The translations under genes were made by a program, and so were the position numbers. 57,307 nt of DNA from Roseibium sp. MMSF_3544 (GTDB lineage Bacteria; Pseudomonadota; Alphaproteobacteria; Rhizobiales; Stappiaceae): contig NZ_JASHKA010000030.1 of NCBI RefSeq assembly GCF_030732845.1, forward strand, positions 1 to 57,307. Reading direction: 5' to 3'. The notes under the pieces were generated by a model that saw nothing but the letters and a program-made list of their open reading frames with translations, had not been told where the DNA came from and ran no database searches. Shown here one piece after another: positions 17,700-26,562 of the stretch. Positions within the stretch are counted from its first letter, which is position 1. Every line of letters begins with the position of its first letter.

Positions 17700-18575
17700 A
17701 TGCTCGACCTTGATCAGTTGCGGACATTCGTCTCGATTGCCGAAAGCGGGAGCTTCACGAAGGCTGCCGACAATGTAAACAAGACACAGTCAGCAGTCTC
17801 CATGCAGATGCGGCGACTGGAAGAGCGCATCGGCAAACCGCTCTTTGTCCGCGTCGGCCGGCAGTCCCGTCTGACCGAACACGGCGAGCGGCTGCTCCAC
17901 TATGCGCGCCGGCTTGTCCAGCTAAACGACGAGACCCTAGCTGCCTTTGACGATTCCGAACTCGCCGGTCTCGTTCGACTTGGAACACCGGACGATTATG
18001 CCGACCGGTTTCTTCCTGAAATTCTTGCCCGGTTTTCAAGATCCAACCCGAAAGCAGAGGTCAGCGTCGTTTGTGCGCCGACGCCCAATCTTGCCGACAT
18101 GATTGCCGAAGGGGAGCTTGACGTCGCCATTATCACCCATGTGCACAAGAAGGGACGCAAGCACGTCGAACTTGTACGGCGTGAACCGCTTCTTTGGGTC
18201 GCCTCGGCACGTCATGCCACCGAAAACGAGTCGCCGCTTCCGCTTGCACTCGGACGCGCGACCTGCGACTGGCGAAAGGCCGCGGTAAGCGCCTTGGGCG
18301 ATCAGATGCGCGAGCACCGGCTCTTGTATTCGAGCTGGAATTCAACGGCGGTTGGCGCTGCCGTGTTGGCAGGGCTGGCCATTTCCGTCTTGCCTGAGTC
18401 GGCTCTTCGTTCCGGCATGCGCGTCCTTACCGAAGCAGATGGCTTTCCAAGACTTCCCAATTGCGAAATCGGGATCATGCGGTCTTGGCACAACAGTTCG
18501 CGTGTGACCGACGCGCTGGTCGAGCATATTGTTTCTTCGCTGGATAACCTTTCCGTACCGCAGGCTGCGCAATAA
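17700..18575 (+). CDS. LysR-family regulator, tandem paralogue 1
   Basis: The 291-residue regulator has an N-terminal winged helix-turn-helix (LDLDQLRTFVSIAESGSFTKAA, then KTQSAVSMQMRRLEERIGKPLF) and a C-terminal effector domain from about residue 90 (VRLGTPDDYADRFLPEIL). The sequence resembles the LrhA/HexA-like branch. It is closely similar along its whole length to the next gene, so the pair arose by duplication. It diverges from the DUF1127 gene, its most obvious target. The ribosome site is weak (GGA at 17691). The effector ligand is unknown. Confidence 0.9.
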   Translation: MLDLDQLRTFVSIAESGSFTKAADNVNKTQSAVSMQMRRLEERIGKPLFVRVGRQSRLTEHGERLLHYARRLVQLNDETLAAFDDSELAGLVRLGTPDDYADRFLPEILARFSRSNPKAEVSVVCAPTPNLADMIAEGELDVAIITHVHKKGRKHVELVRREPLLWVASARHATENESPLPLALGRATCDWRKAAVSALGDQMREHRLLYSSWNSTAVGAAVLAGLAISVLPESALRSGMRVLTEADGFPRLPNCEIGIMRSWHNSSRVTDALVEHIVSSLDNLSVPQAAQ

Positions 18576-18654
18576 GCTTCGGTTTCTGAAGTTTTTGTTT
18601 TAATCTCAGCTAGTTAGGAAGAAAGAACCAATCTGCTTCTGTTGAATTTTTGTT

Positions 18655-18678
18655 TGTAATGTAAGAAACTGTGATGTA
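18655..18678. promoter_or_regulatory. TGTRATGTA pair upstream of the second LysR gene
   Basis: TGTAATGTA (18655-18663) and TGTGATGTA (18670-18678), 15 bp apart, lie about 70-90 bp before lysR-2. They match the pair upstream of lysR-1, pointing to common control of the two paralogues. Confidence 0.5.
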
Positions 18679-18744
18679 TTGTTGTCTGATTAATTCGAAT
18701 CTCAGATCAACCGCATAACAAGTGGCCGAGCCGCGGAGTTTCTC

Positions 18745-19635
18745 ATGAATCACGCGTTGGACATTGATCAGCTCCGTACTTTTTTGGCTATTGCCGAGCT
18801 GGGCAGCTTCACAAAAGCCGGCGAGGCCGTGCACAAGACCCAATCCGCCGTGTCCATGCAGATGCGGCGTCTGGAAGAACGTGTCGGACAACCGATTTTC
18901 ATCAAGGACGGGCGCCAGTCACGACTGACCGAAGACGGATTGCGGCTGGTGGAATATGCCCGCCGGATGATCTTGCTGAACGACGAAACGCTTTCTGCAT
19001 TCAACGGTCAAAAGGAAGTCGGCCATGTGAAGCTCGGGGTTCCCGATGACTATGCCGACCGGCTTCTGCCCCAGGTCCTTGCCGCCTTCAACCGGCTGAA
19101 CCCGTCCATCGAGGTGGAAGTCGAATGCTCGGGAAGCAGCAAGCTGACCGAGGCGATCCGCGAGGGAACGCTGGATGTGGCGATCACCACATCGAGCGAC
19201 ACGATGGATCTGAGGGGCGAGATCATTCGCCGGGAGCCACTTTACTGGGTAACGTCCACGCAGCATTGCGCGCACACACAGGACGTCATCCGCCTTGCGC
19301 TTGGACCTTCGTCCTGCGGCTGGCGGCGCATGTCGATGGATGCGCTGGACAGGGCAGGTCAACGCTACAAGGTGTCGTATACGAGTTCCAGCGCGGCTGC
19401 GCTTGTCGGTGCGGTTCAGGCCGGATTGGCGATCACCGTTTTCCCGGAAAGCGCAATCCGCGATGGCATGCGTATTCTTGACGAACGTGACGGCTTTCCG
19501 GTGCTGCCATCCTGTGACATTGCGCTCCTGCGGTCCGATTCAGCCCGCGAAGCGATGCACGATACGCTGTGCAATCACCTGGTTGCTGCGATCGGCAATG
19601 TCGGCGGTGGTGCCGCACAGCTGGCGGCCGAATAG
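18745..19635 (+). CDS. LysR-family regulator, tandem paralogue 2
   Basis: The 296-residue protein is a paralogue of the preceding regulator: DIDQLRTFLAIAELGSFTKAGEAVHKTQSAVSMQMRRLEERVGQP in the DNA-binding domain and VKLGVPDDYADRLLPQVLAAFNRLNPSIEVEVECSGS in the effector domain. The DNA-binding helices are nearly identical, so the two probably recognise the same operator. The effector pockets differ more. ATG 18745 has GGAG 7 nt upstream. It has its own 170-bp leader, so it is not simply co-transcribed with lysR-1. It converges with a DMT exporter gene. Confidence 0.9.
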   Translation: MNHALDIDQLRTFLAIAELGSFTKAGEAVHKTQSAVSMQMRRLEERVGQPIFIKDGRQSRLTEDGLRLVEYARRMILLNDETLSAFNGQKEVGHVKLGVPDDYADRLLPQVLAAFNRLNPSIEVEVECSGSSKLTEAIREGTLDVAITTSSDTMDLRGEIIRREPLYWVTSTQHCAHTQDVIRLALGPSSCGWRRMSMDALDRAGQRYKVSYTSSSAAALVGAVQAGLAITVFPESAIRDGMRILDERDGFPVLPSCDIALLRSDSAREAMHDTLCNHLVAAIGNVGGGAAQLAAE

Positions 19636-19646
19636 CGCTTCAGTCT

Positions 19647-20564
19647 TCAGCGCGCCCGCAACATCATGAGATTTCCGGCAAGCACGCAGCCCAGCCCGAG
19701 CGCCGCGACTGGCGTCCACTGGTAACCCTCGAAGATCGTCGACAGCGTCAGGGCAACGACCGGAAACATCACGGTTGCATAACCGGCGCGTGCAGATCCA
19801 ATTCTGCCCAGCAGGGTCAGATAGGACGCAAAGGCAATTACAGAGGCAACGACCGCCAGATAGACCAGGCCGCTGAAATAGGAAACAGACCATTCAACGG
19901 CGAAGCTTTCGCCGCGTATTGCCGAAAACAGCCCCAAAAAGACCATGCCATAGAACATGCCCCAGGCAGTCGCCGGAACCACCGCGATACCGCGGCGCTG
20001 CGTATCTGCCGACAGCATGTTGCCGAAGCAGAATGACAGCGTTCCGGCAATGCACATGGCAAGGCCGATTGCGGCCTGCGTGTTGAATTCCGCCCCGGCG
20101 AATTTCGGCAGGAACATCAGCGCAATGCCTGCAAAGCCCGTTATCCCGGCGATCAGTGCCAACAGATTGGGACGCTGTCCGAACAGGATCAGTCCCAGAA
20201 ACAGATTGAAAATCGAGGCCGTGGAGAAGATCACCGCGAGCAACCCGGACGGAATTTGCATTGCGCCGTAGTAGAAGAGGGTGAAATTGGTCGAAAACAG
20301 AAAAGCGCCGAGACCTGCAAACCGCAGATGATCGCGGAGCTGGAAGCGCATGGTCTGGCCGCTGATTTTCGCCCAGGCCATCATGATCGCCGCGGCAAGC
20401 ATAAAGCGCCAGAACACTGACACTTCGGGCGCGACCGTCGCAACCTGGCTCTTCATTGCGATCCAGCTCACACCCCAGGCGAGCACGGTCACGGCATAAA
20501 GGCCGTAATCCGTAGCAGTGAAATTGCTTGAACCGTTGCGGATCGCGGGGGAGGCGACGCTCAT
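19647..20564 (-). CDS. EamA/DMT-superfamily transporter
   Basis: This inner-membrane protein of about 305 residues has ten predicted helices arranged as two EamA repeats: YAVTVLAWGVSWIAMKSQ and FLFSTNFTLFYYGAMQIPSG in the first, LSFCFGNMLSADTQRRG and VALTLSTIFEGYQWTPVAALG in the second. Such proteins export amino acids, metabolites or drugs; the substrate here is unknown. ATG 20564 has GGTGGG just upstream and is preferred over GTG 20576. It converges with lysR-2 with an 11-bp gap and no visible terminator. Confidence 0.88.
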   Translation of the reverse strand: MSVASPAIRNGSSNFTATDYGLYAVTVLAWGVSWIAMKSQVATVAPEVSVFWRFMLAAAIMMAWAKISGQTMRFQLRDHLRFAGLGAFLFSTNFTLFYYGAMQIPSGLLAVIFSTASIFNLFLGLILFGQRPNLLALIAGITGFAGIALMFLPKFAGAEFNTQAAIGLAMCIAGTLSFCFGNMLSADTQRRGIAVVPATAWGMFYGMVFLGLFSAIRGESFAVEWSVSYFSGLVYLAVVASVIAFASYLTLLGRIGSARAGYATVMFPVVALTLSTIFEGYQWTPVAALGLGCVLAGNLMMLRAR

Positions 20565-20740
20565 GAAACCCACCAAGTGCGGAAAGTCGTGGGCGTGAAT
20601 CTGGTGCTGCTTTCACTTAAGCGCAAATGATTGTTTTTGATGTTTCCATCACGAGTTTAGATGGGTAGATATCAGACATGGAGGCGGCAAGCCTTTCGCC
20701 AGCGCAGCCCATTTTGTGAGGGCATGATTTGGGGAGAAAA

Positions 20741-21439
20741 ATGACCCTGCTCGTGATCGAGAACTATCCTAAAGCGGAGTTGGCAGCTTTCGGCAGGATC
20801 GCAGCCCGGCTGGGGTATTCCTGGAAGGTGGTGCGCGCATATGCGGGTGAGGACTTGCCGCAGGAGACCGGCGCATTCAGTGGCCTGATCGTTCTGGGCG
20901 GCGGGCAGAATGCGCTTGCCGATGAGCAGTATCCTCATTTGCCTGCCGTTTGCGATTTGATCAGAAAGTTTCACGAGGCTGATCGTCCGGTTCTCGGCAT
21001 CTGCCTTGGCTGCCAGCTCATTGCGCGTGCACTCGGCGGCGGCAACGTCCTGAACAAGCCCATCGAATTCGGTTGGCACCGGGTTACGCCTACCGGTGAG
21101 GGGCACTCGGACCCTGTCATCAAGCACCTTGGACCCGGAGGCCCGTTGTTTCACTGGCACACCGATACCGTGACGCTGCCCGTTGGTGCTGTGCATTTGG
21201 CCGAAAGTGCCATGACGCCGATCCAGGCTTTCCGGGTCGGCCGGGCGACCTACGCAATTCAGTTCCATTTCGAAGCAGCGCTTGAAGACGTGCGGGTCTG
21301 GTCACACCATCTCGCGAACGAGATTCAGCCGCACACGCCCGATTGGCCGGAACGTCTTGATGCTGAAGCTGCACGCCATGCCGCGCACGCCGACGCAATT
21401 GGAAAAAGTCTCGCCGAAGCCTGGTTGGCCCTGACCTAG
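20741..21439 (+). CDS. Class I glutamine amidotransferase
   Basis: This 232-residue stand-alone GATase1 resembles the GuaA amidotransferase domain. The triad is visible: Cys in GICLGCQLIARALGG (about 88) and His-Glu in IQFHFE (about 175-177). FHWHTDTVTLPVGAVHLA is also typical. Such proteins hydrolyse glutamine or gamma-glutamyl compounds in the cytoplasm, but no synthase partner lies next to it, so the true substrate is open. ATG 20741 follows GGGGAG; an in-frame TTG at 20729 is less likely. It converges with lldD. Confidence 0.85.
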   Translation: MTLLVIENYPKAELAAFGRIAARLGYSWKVVRAYAGEDLPQETGAFSGLIVLGGGQNALADEQYPHLPAVCDLIRKFHEADRPVLGICLGCQLIARALGGGNVLNKPIEFGWHRVTPTGEGHSDPVIKHLGPGGPLFHWHTDTVTLPVGAVHLAESAMTPIQAFRVGRATYAIQFHFEAALEDVRVWSHHLANEIQPHTPDWPERLDAEAARHAAHADAIGKSLAEAWLALT

Positions 21440-21463
21440 AGCGCAGGACCCCTGGGCCGCGGG

Positions 21464-22600
21464 TTAGAGCACCAGATTGTGCCGGCCAACCTTGGCAATG
21501 TCGGTTTCCCCGCAAAGTCCCATGGTCACGTCCAGTTCCTTGTGGATCATCTCCAGAACCTTGGTGACACCGGCCTTGCCCATTGCACCGAGCCCATAGA
21601 CGAATGCGCGTCCGATATAGGTGCTGTGGGCCCCCATTGCGACGGCGCGGAACACGTCCTGGCCGGAGCGGATACCGCCGTCAAAATGGACTTCAACCTT
21701 GTCCCCGACAGCGTCAACGATCTCGCCGAGCACCTCATAAGAGGCCAGTGCACCATCCAGCTGCCGCCCGCCGTGGTTGGAAACCACGATCGCATCTGCT
21801 CCGAGTTCCGCGGCGACCTTCGCGTCATCCAAGTCGTTGATGCCCTTCAGGATCAGTTTCCGGTCCCAGTGTTTCTTGACCCACTCCACAGACGACCAGT
21901 CAAGCGTCGGGTCGAACTGGCTGGCTGTCCATTCGGCAAGCGAACTCATGTCGTCGACGCCGGTAACGTGTCCGTTGATGTTGCCGAAATCCCGCCGTTT
22001 GGTCTGCAGCATGTTCCAGCACCAGCGGGGTTTGAACGCAAGATCGATCAAAACGTGCGGCTTCGGTTTGGGGGGCGTGCTCAGGCCATTCTTGATGTCC
22101 TGGTGGCGCTGACCGAGCACCTGAAGGTCAAGTGTCAGGACAAGCGCAGAGCAACCTGCAGTCAGCGCTCTTTGCATCAGGCTTTCCGAAAAGCCCCGAT
22201 CCCGCATGACGTAAAGCTGGAACCAGAACGGCGACTTGGTGTTTTCCGCGACGTCTTCGATCGAACAGACGCTCATCGTCGACAAGGTGAAGGGTACGCC
22301 GAATTCCTCTGCCGCCTGGGCCGCGAGAATTTCACCGTCGGCGTGCTGCATGCCGGTGAGCCCGACCGGAGCGAGCCCGACCGGCATTGAGACATCCTCG
22401 CCGATCATTGTCGTCTTGACGGACCGGTTGTCGATGTTTCGGGCAACCCTCTGGCGCAGCTTCTGGCGCTGGAGCGCCGTTTCGTTGGCGTGATAGGTGC
22501 TCTGCGTCCAGGACCCGGTATCGGCATAGTCGTAAAACATCTTCGGAACCCGGCGCTTTGCCAGGGCCTTCATGTCGGCAACATCGGTGACAGTCGTCAT
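21464..22600 (-). CDS. lldD: FMN-dependent L-lactate dehydrogenase
   Basis: This 378-residue alpha-hydroxy-acid oxidase oxidises L-lactate to pyruvate and passes electrons to the respiratory chain. The N-terminal KRRVPKMFYDYADTGSWTQ and the active-site segment VVSNHGGRQLDGA (catalytic His near 273) are diagnostic; FDGGIRSGQDVFRAVAMGA binds the FMN phosphate. ATG 22600 follows GGGAGGA at good spacing; the ORF extends 40 residues upstream but that part lies within the GntR gene. It is 19 bp downstream of the GntR gene in an apparent operon. Related enzymes acting on other 2-hydroxy acids cannot be excluded. Confidence 0.9.
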   Translation of the reverse strand: MTTVTDVADMKALAKRRVPKMFYDYADTGSWTQSTYHANETALQRQKLRQRVARNIDNRSVKTTMIGEDVSMPVGLAPVGLTGMQHADGEILAAQAAEEFGVPFTLSTMSVCSIEDVAENTKSPFWFQLYVMRDRGFSESLMQRALTAGCSALVLTLDLQVLGQRHQDIKNGLSTPPKPKPHVLIDLAFKPRWCWNMLQTKRRDFGNINGHVTGVDDMSSLAEWTASQFDPTLDWSSVEWVKKHWDRKLILKGINDLDDAKVAAELGADAIVVSNHGGRQLDGALASYEVLGEIVDAVGDKVEVHFDGGIRSGQDVFRAVAMGAHSTYIGRAFVYGLGAMGKAGVTKVLEMIHKELDVTMGLCGETDIAKVGRHNLVL

Positions 22601-22619
22601 GGTGTGTCCTCCCAGACGC

Positions 22620-23396
22620 TCAGGATCGAGCGGCGTGTTTGGCGGATTTGGTGCGGCGCAGCCCTGCAAGCTGCTCGCGTTGGTCGAGAAGTTCGGCATC
22701 AGCGAGCGTGCCCCGCACATAGTCGATATGTTCTTCCGAGGCGCGTCTGGCCCCGGCCGGATCGCTTTCGCGGATCGCCTCTGCGATTGCCTGGTGTTGC
22801 TGCAGCAACTCGTGCCGGGCCGTCGGATGGTGATAAAGGCGCCCCCGGTTGTAGAAGACGCCGTTCTCGAGCAGCCGGTAACAGGACCGCAGCGTGTGCA
22901 GCATCACCACGTTATGGGCGGCTTCACCGACAGCATGGTGCAATTCGACATCAAGCAGCGCTTCTGCGGTGACATCTTCTGCCTCGTGCGCCGCTTGCAT
23001 CTGCCGGATGATATCGTCCAGCCGCTCTATGTCGGATGGCGCCGCGCGCATCGCCGCCTGGGCAGCGGCCTGACCTTCAATCCCGCGCCGAAACTCGAAA
23101 TAGTCATTGATCGCTGACGGGTGCCTGGCGATCAGTTGGACCACGGCCTCCGAAAAAATCGAGCCGATCAGGTCGCACACGAACGTGCCACCACCGCGGC
23201 GCGCTTCGATAAGCTTGCGTTGCTCCAGGATTTTGAGAGCATCCCTCAGGACGGGCCGGGAGACCTTTAGCTGATCCGCCAGCTCCCGCTCCGGCGGCAA
23301 TCGGTCGCCCGAATGCAGGATGCCTTTCAGGATCAGGTTTTCAATCTGTTCAACAACGGCATCGGCCGTTTTCTGATGATCGACGGGCTGAAACAT
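22620..23396 (-). CDS. GntR/FadR-family regulator (LldR-like)
   Basis: The 258-residue regulator has a winged-helix GntR domain (RLPPERELADQLKVSRPVLRDALKILEQRKLIEARRGGGTFV) and a C-terminal FCD domain from about residue 95. The FCD metal-ligand pattern is suggested by DVELHHAVGEAAHN and the H in EEHIDYVRG. Placed directly upstream of lldD on the same strand, it is probably a lactate-responsive repressor of its own operon. Dyads at 23453-23477, about 60 bp upstream, are candidate operators. The start is ATG. Confidence 0.9.
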   Translation of the reverse strand: MFQPVDHQKTADAVVEQIENLILKGILHSGDRLPPERELADQLKVSRPVLRDALKILEQRKLIEARRGGGTFVCDLIGSIFSEAVVQLIARHPSAINDYFEFRRGIEGQAAAQAAMRAAPSDIERLDDIIRQMQAAHEAEDVTAEALLDVELHHAVGEAAHNVVMLHTLRSCYRLLENGVFYNRGRLYHHPTARHELLQQHQAIAEAIRESDPAGARRASEEHIDYVRGTLADAELLDQREQLAGLRRTKSAKHAARS

Positions 23397-23452
23397 GGGT
23401 CACATATCATGCAAAAGGGCTCTAATTTCCGGGCAATCTAACGCCAAGATTC

Positions 23453-23477
23453 AAATTGGTCAATTTTTTTATCCAAT
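23453..23477. promoter_or_regulatory. Candidate GntR operator
   Basis: AAATTG-GT-CAATTT is a perfect dyad (23453-23466), and ATTGG at 23455-23459 also pairs with CCAAT at 23473-23477. FadR-subfamily regulators commonly bind TGGT-containing dyads such as ATTGGT-N3-ACCAAT. The site is about 60 bp upstream of the GntR gene, in the leader shared with the divergent DUF3422 gene. Confidence 0.55.
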
Positions 23478-23528
23478 TTTTGATGCGCCATTATCGCACA
23501 CGAGAAGCAAATATCGCCTGTGACAATA

Positions 23529-23544
23529 TTAGACCTTGGTCTAA
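23529..23544. promoter_or_regulatory. Perfect palindrome in the DUF3422 leader
   Basis: TTAGACC-TT-GGTCTAA is a perfect 7-bp inverted repeat, about 60 bp upstream of the assumed DUF3422 start and about 130 bp from the GntR start. It is separate from the operator-like dyad at 23453. The bound protein is unknown; it may be a second GntR-family site because it contains TTGGTC. Confidence 0.45.
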
Positions 23545-23590
23545 GGCGTCGCTTGTGAGCAAAGTGAGCCCCGCAAAATTTACAACATGG

Positions 23591-24898
23591 GTGAACATCT
23601 TGGGTCAGGGGTCAGAAAACGGATCATCTTTGCCGTCATTCCGGACATCGCCGTTGCGCGAAAGGGTCCTGGGAGAGGTTCACGCGCGTCCCTTTCGTCC
23701 GCTGACCAGTCCGCGGACAATCCTGCACTATGCCTTTTTGACGAATAGCGATGAGGCTGCCGAAGACCATGCCTGGCTCTCTGAACTCTGCATTTCGCGC
23801 GGCGGTCATGGTCCGGCACCAGGGACACGGCACCATACCCTGACCTTTGGCGGGGGAACCCTGAGCTGGGAGCAGCACGCTGAATTCACCACATATACCT
23901 GGGATGGTGCAGCTAACCCCCAACAGGTTTTTGGACAGCTGCCCGCAAAGCATCCCTTTGGGGCTGCCTTTCGGGCTCCCGGAGACCTGTTGGTCGCCGT
24001 TCGCCTCGAGTTACGCGGACCGGATGGAACCGAAGATTGGCGCAGCCACTTTGACGAAGGCAGTCTGACAGTCTCCGACCTGGACGACGGAGCGGCGCTG
24101 GTCGCGACCGATTTTCGCCAAGATGGAGATGGCCTGACGCGGATGCTCGTCTTGAACCGGTCCCTGAGCGACGTGCAATCCGGGGCCGTTGTTCAGCGTT
24201 TGCTCGAAATCGAGACCTATCGCACCCTTGCCATGCTGGGGCTGTTCGAGGCGAGCAGGCTTCAACCCGAAATCCGGCGGTTTGAAAATGAACTCGCGGA
24301 TCTGACCGGACAGATGAAAGATGCATCCGCCCGTGGCGCCAGCCAGGATTTGCTGGACAAACTCATTGCCCTGGCTGCAGCTCTGGAATCCGGTGCAACA
24401 GCCAGCACCTTTCGCTTTGGTGCGAGCCGGGCATATGACCAGATCGTAAAAGCCAGATTTGGCACGTTGAAGGAAGAAGCAGCTCCCGGCGAATTGTCGA
24501 TGTCATCGTTTCTGGGCAGGCGCCTTGCCCCGGCGATGCGCACGTGCCAGGCGATCGAAGACCGTCAGGCAATGCTGTCCCGAAAACTGGCGCGCGCAAC
24601 GACTTTGTTGCGAACGCAAGTGGATGTTGAACTCGAACATCAAAACCGCAGCCTGTTGCAATCAATGAACCGCAGGGCACGTTTGCAATTGAGACTGCAA
24701 CAGACAGTCGAGGGACTTTCCGTCGCTGCTGTCAGCTACTATGTCGTCGGATTGTTCTCGTATCTTGCAAAGGCTGCCAAGGAAGCCGGATTGCCCGTAC
24801 CGAGTGCGAGCATCACCACCGGGCTGTCCGTTCCGGTTGTTGTTCTGCTCATCTGGTGGACCGTGCGCCGCATCCGCAAGCATCATAGCGAAGAGTAA
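23591..24898 (+). CDS. DUF3422 family membrane-anchored protein
   Basis: The DUF3422 domain starts at SPLRERVLGEVHARPFRPLTSPRTILHYAFL and covers almost the entire protein (435 residues from the chosen GTG). Long helical regions in the C-terminal half are followed by a short hydrophobic segment (SVAAVSYYVVGLFSYLAKAA) and a membrane helix SITTGLSVPVVVLLIWWTV near the end. The family is widespread in alpha- and betaproteobacteria, with unknown function. The reading frame is open back to 23456 but the upstream part holds operator-like dyads. GTG 23591 leaves a short N-terminus in line with the family, yet has no good ribosome site, so the start is uncertain. Confidence 0.8.
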   Translation: MNILGQGSENGSSLPSFRTSPLRERVLGEVHARPFRPLTSPRTILHYAFLTNSDEAAEDHAWLSELCISRGGHGPAPGTRHHTLTFGGGTLSWEQHAEFTTYTWDGAANPQQVFGQLPAKHPFGAAFRAPGDLLVAVRLELRGPDGTEDWRSHFDEGSLTVSDLDDGAALVATDFRQDGDGLTRMLVLNRSLSDVQSGAVVQRLLEIETYRTLAMLGLFEASRLQPEIRRFENELADLTGQMKDASARGASQDLLDKLIALAAALESGATASTFRFGASRAYDQIVKARFGTLKEEAAPGELSMSSFLGRRLAPAMRTCQAIEDRQAMLSRKLARATTLLRTQVDVELEHQNRSLLQSMNRRARLQLRLQQTVEGLSVAAVSYYVVGLFSYLAKAAKEAGLPVPSASITTGLSVPVVVLLIWWTVRRIRKHHSEE

Positions 24899-24954
24899 AA
24901 ACGCGGCGCTTGCCGGCGTGACCCCAAGAGCTGTTCAGGAACAGTCGCCAAAAC

Positions 24955-24980
24955 GAAAAAAGGCCGGTAATCCGGCCTTT
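24955..24980. terminator. Bidirectional terminator
   Basis: GGCCGG-TAAT-CCGGCC extended by AAA/TTT, with an A run on the left that becomes a T run on the minus strand. It separates convergent DUF3422 and cytochrome c genes and mainly serves the latter. Confidence 0.85.
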
Positions 24981-25004
24981 GATCTGCAGTGACGCGAACC
25001 GTCC

Positions 25005-25400
25005 TTATTGGGTCGTGCCGTCGTCGGCATACTGCGAAAGATACGCGATTACGTTGGCGCGATCTTCTTCTTTGCGAAGCCCGGCAAACGCCATCTTACC
25101 CTTCGGAATGAGGTCCTTCGGCTTGGTCAGGTAAACGGCCAGGCTCTCTTCGTCCCAAACTTTGCCGTCAGACAATTCGACAAGGTTGGCAGAGTATTTG
25201 TAGCCTTCGATGCGGCCCCAGGGCGCACCGACGATACCATTCAGTTGAGGTCCGACTTTGTTTTTGGCGCCTTCGCCAACGGCGTGGCATGCCGCGCATT
25301 TCTTGAAGACTTTTTCGCCTTTGGTAGCGTCGCCCTCGGCGCTAGCCTGGACGGTCAACGCCAGAAGTGCGCTTCCGGCGATCATCAGCAATCGCTGCAT
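25005..25400 (-). CDS. Periplasmic class I cytochrome c (c2/c-556 like)
   Basis: The 131-residue precursor has a signal peptide (MQRLLMIAGSALLALTVQASA), a haem-attachment motif CAACH near residue 35-39 in EKVFKKCAACHAVGEG, the conserved VGPQLNGIVG loop, and a Met ligand in PKGKMAF. It is probably a soluble periplasmic electron carrier to oxidases or reductases. ATG 25400 is preceded by GGGAGA; the upstream in-frame extension of 18 residues would bury the signal peptide. It shares a terminator with the DUF3422 gene. Confidence 0.92.
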   Translation of the reverse strand: MQRLLMIAGSALLALTVQASAEGDATKGEKVFKKCAACHAVGEGAKNKVGPQLNGIVGAPWGRIEGYKYSANLVELSDGKVWDEESLAVYLTKPKDLIPKGKMAFAGLRKEEDRANVIAYLSQYADDGTTQ

Positions 25401-25539
25401 ATAACTCTCCCTCAGTTTGGGTACCGACAGCACCCCGATACAAAAAAACATCAAGCCAAAGTCTGAATCAAGTGACGTGCAGTCGCATCAGCATAGATAC
25501 TAATGTGACCTAAAGGCACCAAGCCTCAAAATCGAGTGA

Positions 25540-26484
25540 TCATCCGGCCTTGGCACTGCTCGGAAGTCGAAGCCAGTCATCAAGACCCGCGTCCCAGTAG
25601 GGCGATGAGCCATAGAGCCTTGCCAGGAAGTCGATGTAAACGCGCACTTTCGCCGGCAGGAATTGTCGGCTTGGGTAAACGGCATAAAGTCCGACATCTT
25701 TCGAGGCCCGGTATTGCGGCAAGAGGATCTGGAGCCTGCCCTCGCGCAATTCTGGGCCGATGTCCCAGGTTGAACGAAGCGCGATGCCGACGCCTTCAAG
25801 CAGGCATTCGCGCACGACCTCGTTTGAATTCGTCTTCAGCGGCGCTTGCGTGCGCACGGTCTCAATTCCGTTGGGACCAGCAAGCCGCCACGGGTCCTGA
25901 TTTGTTGCGGCGATCGTCACGTGATTGTTTGCAAGATCCTCGATGCTCGCAGGCACGCCGTATTTCTGGATATAGTCCGGGCTCGCACACAGTATCCGAT
26001 GGACGGGAGCGAGGCGGCGTGCAACCAGGCTGGAATCGGACAATTCGGCAATCCGGATCGCAAGGTCATAACCATCGCCGACGATGTCGACAAAATCGTC
26101 GGACAGGTCCAGGTTCACTGAAAGATCCGGGTTTTCGGAAAGAAACCGGCTGAGATGCGGCGCGATATGCATACGGCCGAAAGACGTTGGCACCGCCACC
26201 CTCAGCATACCCCTCGCTTTGGCCGAGCCGCGCGAAACGAATGATTCTGCCTCTTCAACGGAAGCCAGAATTGCGACCACCCTTTCATAAAATCCCTGTC
26301 CGGCTTCGGTCATTGCAATCTGACGGGTTGTTCGTTGCAGCAGGCGTGTCCCGAGTTTTTCCTCCAGCCGGCGGATCCGTTTTGAAACCACCGCAGGTGA
26401 CAGGCTCATTTCCCGGCCGGCCGCCGACATGCTGCCTGCGCTCACGACGCGGGCAAAGATTTCCATGTCAGTCAGATTGCTCAT
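25540..26484 (-). CDS. LysR-family regulator
   Basis: The 314-residue regulator has the winged helix-turn-helix (MEIFARVVSAGSMSAAGREMSLSPAVVSKRIRRLEEKLGTRLLQRTTR) and an effector domain (LRVAVPTSFGRMHIAPHLSRF). This is the branch that includes AaeR/DsdC-like and many quinone-oxidoreductase regulators. It is not close to the tandem pair at 17.7-19.6 kb. ATG 26484 is preferred to the TTG two codons earlier because GAGAGA lies upstream of it. It stands alone; the divergent DUF4870 gene 335 bp away is not a compelling target. Confidence 0.9.
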   Translation of the reverse strand: MSNLTDMEIFARVVSAGSMSAAGREMSLSPAVVSKRIRRLEEKLGTRLLQRTTRQIAMTEAGQGFYERVVAILASVEEAESFVSRGSAKARGMLRVAVPTSFGRMHIAPHLSRFLSENPDLSVNLDLSDDFVDIVGDGYDLAIRIAELSDSSLVARRLAPVHRILCASPDYIQKYGVPASIEDLANNHVTIAATNQDPWRLAGPNGIETVRTQAPLKTNSNEVVRECLLEGVGIALRSTWDIGPELREGRLQILLPQYRASKDVGLYAVYPSRQFLPAKVRVYIDFLARLYGSSPYWDAGLDDWLRLPSSAKAG

Positions 26485-26562
26485 ATTCAATCTCTCAGCA
26501 AGACAACGTCAGTTCATGGCGCATTTCCAAAGACGGCAAAACGGATCACTGTTAACGGAATT

